From Pseudomonas sp. NC02 (lineage in GTDB: Bacteria > Pseudomonadota > Gammaproteobacteria > Pseudomonadales > Pseudomonadaceae): a DNA stretch of 64,000 nt. The notes beneath the pieces are model-generated. The model was not told the DNA's origin and did not search any database. It saw only the letters and a list, made by a program, of their open reading frames with translations. Location: contig NZ_CP025624.1 in NCBI RefSeq assembly GCF_002874965.1, positions 1,240,001-1,304,000 on the forward strand, read 5' to 3'. The translations under genes and the position numbers were made by a program. Shown one piece after another: positions 9,857 through 18,863 of this stretch (positions are counted from its first letter, which is position 1; each line of letters opens with the position of its first letter).

Positions 9857-12379
9857 TCAGCTCAGCGGCCAGTGGTGTTGACAGGCTTGGCGAACGGCTT
9901 TGGCGCTGCTCAGGTTAAGCAGGCTTTGGCTCAGTTGCCGGCATTGGGCTGCGTCCAGGTGACGGACACGGTCCTTGATTTCTCCGATCTGCGGCGGGCT
10001 GACGGACAGCTCGCTGATGCCCAGACCGATCAGCACAGGCGTGGCCAGCGGGTCGGACGCCAGCGCCCCGCACACACCGACCCAGCGCCCATGCTTGGCT
10101 GCGCCGATGCACGTCTGGGCGATCAGCCGCAACAGCGCCGGGTGCATGGCATCGACCCGGGCGGCGAGGCCGGCGTGGTCGCGGTCCATGGCGAGGGTGT
10201 ACTGCGATAGGTCATTGGTGCCGATGGACAGAAAGTCCGCGTGCTCGGCCAGTTGTTCGGCCATCAGCGCCGCCGCGGGCACTTCGATCATCACCCCCAG
10301 TTCCGGGCGTTGGGTCAGTTCCAGCTCGGCGCACAGTTCATCGAGGCGCTGGCGAATGTGCAGCAGTTCGTCGACTTCGCTGACCATTGGCAGCAGGATG
10401 CGGCAACGTTCCAGCGGGCTGACCTGGAGAAGGGCACGCAGTTGCTGGTCCAGCAGTTCCGGGCGTACCTGGGCCATGCGAATGCCCCGCAGGCCCAGCA
10501 CCGGGTTGGTCTCGAACGGCAGCGGCAGGTAGTCGAGTTGCTTGTCGCCGCCGACGTCGATGGTGCGGATGATCACGGATTTGTCGCCCATGGCATCCAT
10601 TACGGCTTGGTAGGCCTGGCGCTGCTCTTGCTCGTCGGGCGCGGTGCGGCGGTCGACGAAGAGAAATTCTGTGCGCAGCAGGCCGACGCCATCGGCGCCA
10701 TTCTCGAAGGCCAGTTGGGCTTCGACGCTGGAGGCGACATTCGCGGCCACTTCAATACGCACGCCATCCTGAGTGCTGGCGGTGCCTTGAGCCTGCGCGT
10801 GCTGCTGTTGGCGCCGCAGTTTCTGTGCATCGCGCAACTGGTGAACCTGGGCGTGGCGCGCATCATCCGGCGTCAGCTCCAGGCGGCCGTTGGCGGCATC
10901 CAGCACCACGCGTTGGCCTTGGGGCACATCAAGCAATTCAGTGCCCAGTGCAACCACGCACGGCAAGCCTTTACCCCGCGCCAGAATCGCCACATGAGAC
11001 GTCGCGCCGCCTTCGGCCATGCAGATACCGGCGGCGTGTTGATTGCTCAGTTGCAGCAGATCCGATGGGGTCAGCTCATGGGCCGAGACGATAGCGCCGG
11101 CCGGCAAATCAAAATTCCAGGCCTCGCCCAGCAACGCCCGCAGCACGCGTTGCTGCAAGTCGCGCAGGTCGTTGGCGCGTTCGGCGAACAGCGGTTTGCC
11201 TAGGGCGAGCAGCACCGCGCATTGGGCCTGGATCGCATCACGCCAGGCGTGAGTGGCGGCGCTGCCCTGTTCGATGGCGGCGGTGGCGGCCTCCAGCAAC
11301 GTAGGGTCTTCCAGCAGGGCCAGGTGGGCGGCGAAGATCTCTTCTTCCTCCACATCCTTGCGCTGACGGGCCTGGTCCAGGGTGTGGCGGATTTCGCTAC
11401 GCACCTGTTCCAGGGCGCTGTCCAGGTGCTGCAATTGTTCATCCGGCACGTTGTTGCCCGGGTCCACCGGCAGCTCGATTCCGTTCAGGCGGAACAACGG
11501 GCCGCAGACCAACCCCGGCGCGGCACACACGCCTTGCAGTACTCCGGCTTCGGTATTCGCGCGGCGTGGGGCGACGGCCACTGGAGCGTGATGCGCTTCG
11601 CCAACTTCCACCGACAGCGCAGCGATCAGTGCTTGCAGCGCCGCTTCACAATCCTTGCCACGACAGGTGACCTGCACCTCGTCCTGCTCACCAATCCCCA
11701 GGCCCATCAAGCCGATCAGGCTGTCGCACGAAGCCGACTTGCCGGCGAAATGCAGCTGCGACTGGCTGCTGAATGCCTGTGCGGTCTTGCGGATCAAGGC
11801 AGCGGGGCGCGCGTGCAGGCCGCCACGATGGGTGATGCGAATAGTCGCGCTGGCTTCGGTGACCGACTCATCAATCACTTTCGCTGCACCGGCCAACCGT
11901 GCAACCACATGCAGCAGCGGCTCGCCGACCTTCACTGTTTTCAAGGTGATCGGCCGTAGCTCAAACAGCTCGCTGTTGGTCAGGATGATCAGGCTGACCA
12001 GGCTTTTGCACTGGCGCGCAATCAGGTCCAGGTCAAACTGGACCAGTGCCTGGCCCTTGCTGACCCGCGCACCTTGCTTGACCAGCAGCGCAAAGCCTTC
12101 GCCATTCAATTCCACCGTGTCGATGCCCACGTGCATCAGCAATTCAGCGCCGTTATCGGCGCGAATGGTCAGCGCATGCCCGGTGCGGGCGACGTGGATG
12201 ATCACGCCATCACACGGCGCGTGCAGGCAATCGTTGAGCGGGTCGATGGCAATGCCGTCGCCCATGGCGCCACTGGCGAACACTTCGTCGGGAACGTCGC
12301 CCAGGGTCAGCACCGGCCCACTGAGGGGAGCGCTGAGGGTGAGGTCTTTATTATTGTGGGACATGGGCACGGTACTCAT
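9857..12379 (-). CDS. nagF: Multidomain PTS protein IIA-HPr-enzyme I for N-acetylglucosamine
   Basis: 840 residues that combine all soluble phosphotransfer steps for NagE. Residues about 10-160 are a glucose-type IIA (active His83 in HVGIDTVEL), residues about 177-265 HPr (His189 in GLHARPA) and residues about 280-840 enzyme I (His462 in GGATSHVAIL, then the PEP-binding barrel with GVCGALAS). Phosphate would run PEP to His462 to His189 to His83 to Cys405 of NagE. An alternative ATG five codons in (12364) is equally possible. It lies 21 nt downstream of the NagB-II gene. The EI part is a clear paralogue of the partial gene at 1-1548. Confidence 0.95.
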   Translation of the reverse strand: MSTVPMSHNNKDLTLSAPLSGPVLTLGDVPDEVFASGAMGDGIAIDPLNDCLHAPCDGVIIHVARTGHALTIRADNGAELLMHVGIDTVELNGEGFALLVKQGARVSKGQALVQFDLDLIARQCKSLVSLIILTNSELFELRPITLKTVKVGEPLLHVVARLAGAAKVIDESVTEASATIRITHRGGLHARPAALIRKTAQAFSSQSQLHFAGKSASCDSLIGLMGLGIGEQDEVQVTCRGKDCEAALQALIAALSVEVGEAHHAPVAVAPRRANTEAGVLQGVCAAPGLVCGPLFRLNGIELPVDPGNNVPDEQLQHLDSALEQVRSEIRHTLDQARQRKDVEEEEIFAAHLALLEDPTLLEAATAAIEQGSAATHAWRDAIQAQCAVLLALGKPLFAERANDLRDLQQRVLRALLGEAWNFDLPAGAIVSAHELTPSDLLQLSNQHAAGICMAEGGATSHVAILARGKGLPCVVALGTELLDVPQGQRVVLDAANGRLELTPDDARHAQVHQLRDAQKLRRQQQHAQAQGTASTQDGVRIEVAANVASSVEAQLAFENGADGVGLLRTEFLFVDRRTAPDEQEQRQAYQAVMDAMGDKSVIIRTIDVGGDKQLDYLPLPFETNPVLGLRGIRMAQVRPELLDQQLRALLQVSPLERCRILLPMVSEVDELLHIRQRLDELCAELELTQRPELGVMIEVPAAALMAEQLAEHADFLSIGTNDLSQYTLAMDRDHAGLAARVDAMHPALLRLIAQTCIGAAKHGRWVGVCGALASDPLATPVLIGLGISELSVSPPQIGEIKDRVRHLDAAQCRQLSQSLLNLSSAKAVRQACQHHWPLS

Positions 12380-12400
12380 CAGAAAAACGCTGCAATCAAC

Positions 12401-13423
12401 TCAGTGGGTGCGGGTCACTTTGCTCAAGTGACGCGGTTGGTCCGGGTCCATGCCCCGGGCCTCTGCCAAACCGGCGGCCATCACGTAGAAACTCTGGATC
12501 GCCAGGATCGGGTCCAGGGCCGGGTGTTCGGCGCGGCTCAGAGTCAGGTCGCGCTCGGCGATGTCATCGGGAGCGGCCAGCAGCACGCGGGCACCGCGCT
12601 GGCGCATATCGGCGGCCAGGCTCAGCAGGCCGGCTTGTTCGGCGCCGCGTGGGGCGAAGACCAGCAGCGGGTAGTTGTCATCGATCAGGGCCATCGGGCC
12701 ATGGCGCACTTCGGCGCTGCTGAAGGCTTCGGCCTGGATCGCCGAGGTTTCCTTGAGCTTGAGCGCGGCTTCCTGGGCAATGGCAAAACCGGCGCCACGG
12801 CAGATCACCATCAGTTGCTGGCAGTCGCGCAGGGCGTCGATGGCCAGGCTCCAGTCTTGCCTGGCGGCTTCACGCAAACCTTCGGGCAGTGCCTTACAGG
12901 CTTGCAGCAACTCGTCTTCCTGATTCCAGTGGCCGATCAGCTGGGCGCTGGCGCTCAGGGTCGCGATAAAGCTTTTGGTGGCGGCGACGCTGCGTTCCGG
13001 CCCGGCGCACAGCGGCACATGGAATTCGCAGGCGGCTTCCAGTGGCGAGTCTTCGGCGTTGACCATCGAGATGCTCAAGGCGCCGCGCTTGCGCAACAGG
13101 CGCAGGCTGTTGACCAGGTCCGGGCTCTGTCCCGACTGGGAGAAACCGAACGCCACTTGCCCGCTGACCTTGAGCGGCGATTGCAGCATGGTCACCACCG
13201 ACATCGGCAGCGACGCCACCGGAATCCCCAGATGTTGCATGGTCAGGTAGGCGAAGTAACTGGCGGCGTGGTCCGAGCTGCCACGGGCGATGCTCATCGC
13301 CACTTGCGGTGGCTGGCGACGCAGGCGGCCGGCGACTTCCACCAGCAGCGGGTCCAGGCGTTGCAGTTGAGCCTCGACGGCCTCACAGGAGGCCAGGGCC
13401 TCTTCAAGCATTTTTGAAGTCAA
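12401..13423 (-). CDS. Glucosamine-6-phosphate deaminase, NagB-II (SIS) type
   Basis: 340 residues with two SIS sugar-isomerase domains (ARGSSDHAA and SQSGQSPD in the first, CRGAGFAIAQEAALKLKE in the second), like the isomerase half of GlmS without the glutaminase domain. In a nag operon this type serves as NagB-II, converting GlcN-6-P to fructose-6-P and ammonia, replacing classical NagB. The start is TTG at 13423, preferred because AAGGAG lies 6 nt before it; an ATG at 13411 has its Shine-Dalgarno too far away (18 nt). With the TTG start the gene overlaps nagA by 20 bp. The function is inferred from family and context. Confidence 0.88.
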   Translation of the reverse strand: MTSKMLEEALASCEAVEAQLQRLDPLLVEVAGRLRRQPPQVAMSIARGSSDHAASYFAYLTMQHLGIPVASLPMSVVTMLQSPLKVSGQVAFGFSQSGQSPDLVNSLRLLRKRGALSISMVNAEDSPLEAACEFHVPLCAGPERSVAATKSFIATLSASAQLIGHWNQEDELLQACKALPEGLREAARQDWSLAIDALRDCQQLMVICRGAGFAIAQEAALKLKETSAIQAEAFSSAEVRHGPMALIDDNYPLLVFAPRGAEQAGLLSLAADMRQRGARVLLAAPDDIAERDLTLSRAEHPALDPILAIQSFYVMAAGLAEARGMDPDQPRHLSKVTRTH

Positions 13424-14510
13424 TGGTTTCTCCTTCGACCATTACGTCGGTGAGGTGCAGGGAGCGGTCCAGGCGCACGCAGTCGGCAAAGCTGCCGGGT
13501 TGCAGGCGACCGCGTTCTTCGAGGCCCAGGTAGTCCGCAGGAAATTGCGACAGGCGTTGTGAGGCTTCGCTGATCGGCAGGCCGATCTTCACCAGGTTGC
13601 GCAGCGCCTGGTCCATGGTCAGGGTGCTGCCGGCCAGCGTTCCATCGGCCAGGCGGACGCCGCCCAGGCACTTGGTCACGGTGTGGCTGCCCAGCTTGTA
13701 TTCACCGTCGGGCATGCCGGCAGCGGCGGTGGAATCGGTGACGCAGTACAGGCACGGGATCGAGCGCAGCGCCACGCGCATGGCACCGGGGTGCACGTGC
13801 AGCAGGTCGGGAATCAACTCGGCGTATTTGGCGTGGGCCAGGGCCGCGCCGACGATGCCGGGCTCGCGGTGATGCAGCGGGCTCATGGCGTTGTACAAGT
13901 GGGTAAAGCTGGTGGCCCCGGCGGCGAGGGCGGCGACACCTTCTTCATAGCTGCCCAGGGTGTGGCCGATCTGCATGCGCACGCCACGTTCGCTGAGGGC
14001 GCGGATCAGGCCGTCATGGCCGGCGATTTCCGGAGCAATGGTGATCACCCGGATCGGCGCCAGGCGCAGGTATTCTTCGACTTCGGCCATCAAGGCGGTG
14101 TGGGCGAAGTTCGGTTGTGCGCCGAGTTTTCCCGGATTGATGTAGGGGCCTTCCAGGTGCACGCCCAGGACACGAGCGGTGCCGGTCGGGCGGCTTTCGC
14201 AATAGGTGCCGATTTCGCCGAGCACGCGGGAAATCTCATCCACTGGCGCGGTCATGGTGGTGGCCAGCAGCGAGGTGGTGCCAAACCGCACGTGGGTGCG
14301 GGTGATGGTGTGGAAGGCGTCGGTGCCTTCCATGATGTCTTTGCCGCCACCGCCGTGCACGTGAAGGTCGATAAAGCCTGGCAGCAGGTACGGCAGGTCG
14401 TTGTCAGCCGGGTTGCACGGGCTGCCTTCTACGGCAGTGACCTTGCCGTGCTGGTGCACCAGGCGGCCGCGAATCCAGCCGTGTGGCGTGAGGATATTGT
14501 CTTCGGACAT
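13404..14510 (-). CDS. nagA: N-acetylglucosamine-6-phosphate deacetylase
   Basis: 368 residues. It removes the acetyl group from GlcNAc-6-P, giving GlcN-6-P for the NagB-II enzyme next door. An amidohydrolase barrel is evident: HVHGGGG (His50 and His52), HLEGPY with metal-binding Glu120, IGHTLGS, THLYNAM and VTDSTAAAGMPDG with the catalytic Asp. The ATG at 14510 (MSEDNIL) is chosen; the upstream extension is low-complexity Thr/Ser and lies over the end of nagR. It starts 10 nt after nagR ends and overlaps the next gene. Confidence 0.95.
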   Translation of the reverse strand: MSEDNILTPHGWIRGRLVHQHGKVTAVEGSPCNPADNDLPYLLPGFIDLHVHGGGGKDIMEGTDAFHTITRTHVRFGTTSLLATTMTAPVDEISRVLGEIGTYCESRPTGTARVLGVHLEGPYINPGKLGAQPNFAHTALMAEVEEYLRLAPIRVITIAPEIAGHDGLIRALSERGVRMQIGHTLGSYEEGVAALAAGATSFTHLYNAMSPLHHREPGIVGAALAHAKYAELIPDLLHVHPGAMRVALRSIPCLYCVTDSTAAAGMPDGEYKLGSHTVTKCLGGVRLADGTLAGSTLTMDQALRNLVKIGLPISEASQRLSQFPADYLGLEERGRLQPGSFADCVRLDRSLHLTDVMVEGETIDFKNA

Positions 14511-14520
14511 GGGCAGTTCT

Positions 14521-15279
14521 CTAAATTCGCAGTTCAGCGGAATAGTCGTGGCGGCGCAGTTCTGCGACGAAGTCGTAGTAGTCGTTGCGGCAGTAGGTGT
14601 CGGTGATTTCAATCGGGGTGTTGTCGGCGGTGTAGCCCACCCGGGTCATCAGCAGCATGGCGGTGCCGGGGGCGATGCCCACCAGGGCTGCGAACTCATC
14701 CGAGGCGTTGATCGCCTGGATGTGTTGCAGGGCGCGCACGATGGGCTTGCCGATGCTTTCCAGGTATTCGTAGAGCGAGTTGCCGATGGCCTGCGGGTGG
14801 GGGAGGACGGAGGCGGGCATGGCGGTCATTTCAATCGCCATCACCGTGTCGTCGGCCTTACGCAAACGCTTGAGCCGCGCGACTTTGTCGCTGGGTGACA
14901 GGCCCAGGCGAATCAATTCTTCATGGGTCGGCGGGGTGATGTCGCGCTCCAGCCACTGGGACGTCGGCACAAAGCCCTTGAGCCGGAGCATTTCGCTGAA
15001 GCCCGAGAGGCGCGACAGCGGTTGTTCCAGGCGTGGCGTGATGAAGGTTCCGGAGCCTTGGCTGCGACGGATCAGACCTTGTTCGAACAGCACTTCCAGC
15101 GCCTTGCGGGCGGTCACCCGGGAAATGCTCAGTTGCTCGCTGAGGGCACGTTCCGACGGCAAAGCCTGCTCGGATTTCCACTGGCCGGCATGAATCGCGG
15201 CTTCGAGGTTGCGGGCCAGTTGCAGGTACAGCGGCGTCGATTGTTTATCGTCGGGGCGCAGGGCCAGGATGGGGTTCAT
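14521..15279 (-). CDS. nagR: GntR/HutC-family regulator of the nag operon
   Basis: 252 residues. Residues about 15-85 are a GntR winged helix-turn-helix (PLYLQLARNLEAAI, LPSERALSEQL, SRVTARKAL, GSGTFI). Residues about 105-245 are a UTRA effector domain of the HutC type, which in relatives such as NagR/DasR binds GlcNAc-6-P or GlcN-6-P. The start at 15279 (MNPILAL) fits the family; the upstream extension crosses the promoter. It is the first gene of nagR-nagA-nagB-II-nagF-nagE, so it probably controls itself along with the operon through the repeats at 15335-15354. Confidence 0.93.
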   Translation of the reverse strand: MNPILALRPDDKQSTPLYLQLARNLEAAIHAGQWKSEQALPSERALSEQLSISRVTARKALEVLFEQGLIRRSQGSGTFITPRLEQPLSRLSGFSEMLRLKGFVPTSQWLERDITPPTHEELIRLGLSPSDKVARLKRLRKADDTVMAIEMTAMPASVLPHPQAIGNSLYEYLESIGKPIVRALQHIQAINASDEFAALVGIAPGTAMLLMTRVGYTADNTPIEITDTYCRNDYYDFVAELRRHDYSAELRI

Positions 15280-15331
15280 CGTGTCGGTTTCCGATGCGGT
15301 TATTGGAGTGTTGTCGCCCGGTAGTGATCGC

Positions 15332-15360
15332 AAGCTAATACCACTTAAATACCATGTCAA
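15332..15360 (-). promoter_or_regulatory. nag operon promoter with candidate NagR operator in the spacer
   Basis: Read on the minus strand: -35 TTGACA (15355-15360, perfect), a 17-bp spacer, and -10 TAGCTT (15332-15337). Two direct copies of TGGTATT (15348-15354 and 15337-15343) start 11 bp apart, one helical turn, and fill the spacer. A regulator bound there would block RNA polymerase. The nagR start is 52 bp downstream of the -10 box. Confidence 0.65.
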
Positions 15361-15416
15361 TGCAGCGAAAACAGTGCAGGCGAGCGTTTGCGGGCGCCTT
15401 AATAGTGCGCCAGTTC

Positions 15417-15428
15417 AAGTGGTATTAG
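15417..15428 (+). promoter_or_regulatory. Distal candidate NagR half-operator
   Basis: AAGTGGTATTAG is the exact reverse complement of the proximal site CTAATACCACTT at 15335-15346, 70 bp away. A further TGGTATT occurs at 15475-15481. Distal copies could allow looping. No experimental support is available here. Confidence 0.45.
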
Positions 15429-15542
15429 AGAGGTCTTTATTTCAGGCAGAAGCGCGCAGCTTGCCGAGGTGAACTGGTATTCACCGGCAGGCCACCCATG
15501 GGGCGGGAATTTTTTTTGAATTATTTTACGAGGGGCAGGAAA

Positions 15543-16046
15543 TTACGGACGAATCTCGATCATCGTGCCGTCTTTCACCAGGTTCCAGACTTCGCGCATG
15601 TCGACATTGCGCATGCCGATGCAGCCGTCGGTCCAGTCCAGGGTGTGGAACAGCTCTTCGGGGTAGTCCTCGGCGTCGGGGGTGCCGTGGATCATGATCA
15701 TGCTGCCGGGCTTGACCCCTTCGCGGCGGGCGCGCGCGGAATCGCTGATATTGGGGTAGGAGATGTGCATGGCCAGGTTGAAGCGGTCGCTGGTCTTGCG
15801 CCAGTCGATCCAGTAGAAACCTTCCGGGGTGCGGCGGTCGCCTTCCATCAGCTTGGTGCCCTTGGGGTTCTTGCCCAGGGAAATGCGGTAGGTCCTGAGG
15901 GGCTTGCCGTCATTAATCAGTTGCAACTGATGGGCAGACTTGAGCACCAGGATTTTCTCGACGGGTTTGCCCCCCAGGATCACTTGGGTGGAGGCTGGCG
16001 ACAGCGTGGCAAACGACAGGCAGATCAGAGCAAGCAACCAACGCAT
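15543..16046 (-). CDS. Periplasmic L,D-transpeptidase (YkuD family)
   Basis: 167 residues. Residues 1 to about 19 form a Sec signal peptide, then a YkuD catalytic domain. The active-site signature is present: His120 (MIMIHGTP) and Cys142 in TDGCIGMRN, where many members have SHGC. Such enzymes make 3-3 peptidoglycan cross-links or attach proteins to the wall. This short version without a LysM domain is of the ErfK/YafK-like small type. It sits alone between the nag operon and a Nudix gene 42 bp upstream. The substrate is unknown. Confidence 0.88.
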   Translation of the reverse strand: MRWLLALICLSFATLSPASTQVILGGKPVEKILVLKSAHQLQLINDGKPLRTYRISLGKNPKGTKLMEGDRRTPEGFYWIDWRKTSDRFNLAMHISYPNISDSARARREGVKPGSMIMIHGTPDAEDYPEELFHTLDWTDGCIGMRNVDMREVWNLVKDGTMIEIRP

Positions 16047-16088
16047 TGAAACGGTATCCCCTGAAAAGACTACGTGCCGCCTGGATTG

Positions 16089-16637
16089 TTATTTGGCCAA
16101 CTGGGTCAGCGGCGGCACCGATTCGCTGCGCACCGGATACGACTGTTGCCGGCGGTCAGCAAAAAAGCATTCTAAGGTACGCCCGACCGTGCGGAAAGCC
16201 AGCTCGGACCAAGGGATGTCGGCTTCATCGAATAAGCGCACTTCAAGGCTTTCGGGACCGGCGGCAAAATCCAGGTCGATCAGTTCGGCCCGGTAGAAGA
16301 TGTGCACCTGGCTGATGTGCGGCACGTCGATCAGGGTGTAGATGCTCAGGTTGCGCACCCGGGCGCAGGCTTCTTCCAGGGTTTCGCGCATCGCGGCCTG
16401 CTCGACGGTCTCGCCGTTCTCCATAAAGCCGGCGGGCAAGGTCCAGAAACCCAGGCGCGGCTCGATGGCGCGCCGGCACAGCAGCACCTGGTCGCCCCAC
16501 ACCGGTACGGTGCCCGCGACGATATTGGGGTTCTGGTAGTGAATGGTCTGACAGTGATCGCAGACATAACGCAAGCGTGCGTCGCCTTCGGGAATGCGCT
16601 GAGTGACCGGTTTACCGCACTGGCTGCAGAAGTTCAT
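16089..16637 (-). CDS. Zinc-ribbon Nudix hydrolase
   Basis: 182 residues starting at MNFCSQCGKP, chosen because the zinc ribbon is then at the N-terminus as in relatives; the longer frame runs over the divergent promoter. Two CxxC pairs (CSQC, CDHC) lie within residues 4-30. The Nudix box follows from GFMENGETVEQAA to RETLEEA, with Ala replacing the usual Gly after EE. The family hydrolyses nucleoside diphosphates linked to another group. The substrate cannot be told. It is shorter than NudC and should not be called that. Divergent from the CoA pyrophosphatase-like gene. Confidence 0.88.
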   Translation of the reverse strand: MNFCSQCGKPVTQRIPEGDARLRYVCDHCQTIHYQNPNIVAGTVPVWGDQVLLCRRAIEPRLGFWTLPAGFMENGETVEQAAMRETLEEACARVRNLSIYTLIDVPHISQVHIFYRAELIDLDFAAGPESLEVRLFDEADIPWSELAFRTVGRTLECFFADRRQQSYPVRSESVPPLTQLAK

Positions 16638-16783
16638 GCTGGGGTTCCTGGAGAGTGCGCCTATCTTGGCGTGACCGGGTATGGGCTGCAAGTTGTCGTT
16701 TAGCGACATGGCCAGGGTTTTGGGGTTGGGCGTGCGCAAGGTTTGGTGCATGATGCAAGGTAGCCAACAGACCGAGATGACTC

Positions 16784-17386
16784 ATGCTGGACGAGCTACT
16801 TCGCCGGGTAAGCAATCATACGCCCCACACGCTGGAGACCGACGGTCGTTTCCCGGAAGCGGCGGTACTGGTGCCGATCACCCGCAGTGACGAACCCGAG
16901 CTGATCCTGACCTTGCGCGCCAGCGGGTTATCCACCCATGGCGGCGAAGTGGCGTTCCCTGGCGGGCGCCGCGACCCTGAAGATCCCGACCTGATATTCA
17001 CCGCGCTGCGCGAAGCCGAAGAAGAAATCGGCCTGCCGCCGGGCCTGGTGGAAGTCATCGGCCCGTTGAGCCCGCTGATTTCCCTGCACGGTATCCGTGT
17101 CACGCCTTATGTAGGCGTTATCCCCGATTACGTCGAATACCTGGCCAATGACGCCGAGATCGCCGCTGTGTTCAGCGTGCCCCTGGAGTTTTTTCGCCAG
17201 GACCCGCGCGAACACACCCACCGTATCGATTACCAGGGCCGCAGTTGGTATGTGCCCAGTTACCGGTTTGGCGAATACAAGATCTGGGGCCTGACGGCGA
17301 TCATGATCGTCGAGCTGATCAATCTGCTCTATGACGATGCCGACATTAGCCTGCATCGACCGCCGAAAAGCTTCATCAATACCTAA
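16784..17386 (+). CDS. Nudix CoA pyrophosphatase-like protein (NudL type)
   Basis: 200 residues. It has the extended motif of the CoA-pyrophosphatase subgroup: LTLRASGLSTHGGEVAFPGGRRDPEDPD, then ALREAEEEIGL completing the Nudix box (the first 20 of those residues contain the subgroup signature). Relatives split CoA or acyl-CoA into 4'-phosphopantetheine compounds and 3',5'-ADP. The start ATG at 16784 is well placed, and the gene is divergent from the other Nudix gene. The gamma carbonic anhydrase gene follows after 39 bp and may be co-transcribed. Confidence 0.88.
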   Translation: MLDELLRRVSNHTPHTLETDGRFPEAAVLVPITRSDEPELILTLRASGLSTHGGEVAFPGGRRDPEDPDLIFTALREAEEEIGLPPGLVEVIGPLSPLISLHGIRVTPYVGVIPDYVEYLANDAEIAAVFSVPLEFFRQDPREHTHRIDYQGRSWYVPSYRFGEYKIWGLTAIMIVELINLLYDDADISLHRPPKSFINT

Positions 17387-17425
17387 GAGCCAGATGGCCA
17401 TCGTTCCTGCCGTGAGGATCCACCT

Positions 17426-17950
17426 ATGAAATACCGCCTGGGCGACGCCCGAGTCGAAACCCATCCCAACAGCTGGGTGGCCCCCAATGCCACGCTGGTG
17501 GGCAAGGTCAAACTGGAGGAGGGCGCCAACGTCTGGTTCAACGCGGTGTTGCGCGGCGACAACGAGCTGATCCTGATCGGCAAGAACAGCAACGTGCAGG
17601 ACGGCAGCGTGATGCACACCGACATGGGTTACCCGCTGACCCTCGGCACCGGCGTGACCATCGGCCATAACGCCATGTTGCATGGCTGCACCGTCGACGA
17701 TTACAGCCTGATTGGCATCAATGCGGTGATTCTTAACGGGGCGAAGATCGGCAAGCACTGCATCATCGGCGCCAATTCGCTGATCGGCGAGGGCAAGGAA
17801 ATTCCCGATGGTTCGTTGGTGATGGGCTCGCCGGGCAAGGTGGTGCGGGAACTGACCGACGTGCAGAAGAAAATGCTCGAGGCCAGCGCTGCGCACTATG
17901 TGCATAACGCCCAGCGGTATGCCCGTGATCTGGTTGAGCAGGAAGAATGA
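17426..17950 (+). CDS. Gamma carbonic anhydrase family protein
   Basis: 174 residues made almost entirely of left-handed beta-helix hexapeptide repeats ([28 protein letters not shown]). The three metal-binding histidines of the family are visible at His64 (VMHTD), His81 (IGHNA) and His86 (MLHGC). Bacterial YrdA-type proteins of this size often show little or no CO2-hydrating activity, so enzymatic function is not assured. The stop overlaps the start of the DUF1289 gene (ATGA at 17947-17950), so these two form a translational pair. Confidence 0.9.
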   Translation: MKYRLGDARVETHPNSWVAPNATLVGKVKLEEGANVWFNAVLRGDNELILIGKNSNVQDGSVMHTDMGYPLTLGTGVTIGHNAMLHGCTVDDYSLIGINAVILNGAKIGKHCIIGANSLIGEGKEIPDGSLVMGSPGKVVRELTDVQKKMLEASAAHYVHNAQRYARDLVEQEE

Positions 17951-18162
17951 ACCCGGTAGAACGACCCGTCGCCTCGCCGTGCGTGAGCATTTGTGCGCTG
18001 GATGACGATGATATCTGCACGGGATGCCAGCGCACGGTGGAAGAGATTACCCGCTGGAGTCGCATGGACAATACCGAGCGCCGGGTAGTGCTGGGGTTGT
18101 GCCATGAGCGGGCGAAGGCGAGTGGGCTGGTGTGGATGATTCCGGGGAAGTCCGGCGCCTGA
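17947..18162 (+). CDS. DUF1289 small cysteine-motif protein
   Basis: 71 residues overlapping the previous gene by 4 bp. The N-terminal half has the DUF1289 pattern: [10 protein letters not shown], then CTGCQRT followed by EI and W, with four Cys that could bind a metal. The function is unknown. Co-translation with the carbonic anhydrase-like protein is the only contextual clue. A REPIN follows 9 bp after the stop. Confidence 0.88.
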   Translation: MNPVERPVASPCVSICALDDDDICTGCQRTVEEITRWSRMDNTERRVVLGLCHERAKASGLVWMIPGKSGA

Positions 18163-18170
18163 TAGACCGC

Positions 18171-18256
18171 TTTCGCGAGCAAGCCCGCTCCCACATTTGA
18201 TTGCGTTTATCTTGGAGGAATGCGTTCAAAATGTGGGAGCGGGCTTGCTCGCGAAA
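18171..18256. repeat. REPIN (GTGGGAGCGGGCTTGC family)
   Basis: Inverted pair with the TTCGCGAGC ends outward, as at 8017-8099. It lies between the DUF1289 gene and the VUT gene, which are both on the plus strand. Confidence 0.9.
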
Positions 18257-18326
18257 GGGCCTGCCCAGACGACATATTTCCAAATGTGAAGTACCCTGTG
18301 CCCCTTGTTCACAGGTCCCTCGCCCC

Positions 18327-18794
18327 ATGTTCTTCCTGATTGCCTACATCAGCAGCGTCGTGCTGATCAACTTCGCCTTTTCTACCGCTCCGCACCTGGA
18401 TGTGATCTGGTCTGCCTGGGGCGGCCTGGTATTTGTCCTGCGGGACATGGTGCAAACCCGTTTCGGCCATGGCGCGATCATCGCCATGCTGGCGGCGCTG
18501 GTGCTGTCCTATATCACCTCCGATCCGTCCATCGCCCTGGCCAGCGCCACGGCGTTCGCGGTGTCCGAATGCATTGACTGGCTGGTGTTCAGCATCACCA
18601 AGCGCCCACTCCACGACCGCCTGTGGATAAGTTCGGCGCTGAGTATCCCCCTCGATACCTTCATCTTTTTCGGCCTGATCGGCGCCTTGACGCCCGCGGT
18701 CGCCGGCACTGCCCTGGTGTCGAAATTCGCCGGCGTTACCGTGGTGTGGCTGGCCATGGCCTGGCGTTTGCGCCGGCAGCGCGTCGCCAACTGA
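18327..18794 (+). CDS. VUT family (YhhQ-like) membrane protein
   Basis: 155 residues and mostly hydrophobic, with about five predicted membrane segments (FFLIAYISSVVLINF, the GGLVFVLRDMVQ region, AIIAMLAALVLSYI, TFIFFGLIGALT, GVTVVWLAMAWRL). The motif FVLRDMVQTRFG and SECIDWLVF with a Lys-Arg-Pro loop are typical of VUT/YhhQ proteins, of which E. coli YhhQ imports queuosine precursors (preQ0/preQ1). This member is shorter than YhhQ, so the substrate is an inference. Start at 18327 chosen by length; the upstream frame runs through the REPIN. Followed by purT after 69 bp. Confidence 0.75.
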   Translation: MFFLIAYISSVVLINFAFSTAPHLDVIWSAWGGLVFVLRDMVQTRFGHGAIIAMLAALVLSYITSDPSIALASATAFAVSECIDWLVFSITKRPLHDRLWISSALSIPLDTFIFFGLIGALTPAVAGTALVSKFAGVTVVWLAMAWRLRRQRVAN

Positions 18795-18863
18795 AGCCAA
18801 TCCTTACAGTTCATGTAAAATGCCGGCCTTTCTCCCCACGATCCGCTCCCCTGAGGACCTGAG

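Noticed and set aside
16089..16637. Calling the zinc-ribbon Nudix protein NudC (NADH pyrophosphatase)
   Set aside because: It is much shorter than NudC and the NADH-specific motif after the Nudix box was not found.
18275..18326. Possible preQ1 riboswitch before the VUT-family gene
   Set aside because: There is a small CCTGTG/CACAGG hairpin (about 18297-18314), but I could not find the conserved loop and A-rich tail of known preQ1 classes.
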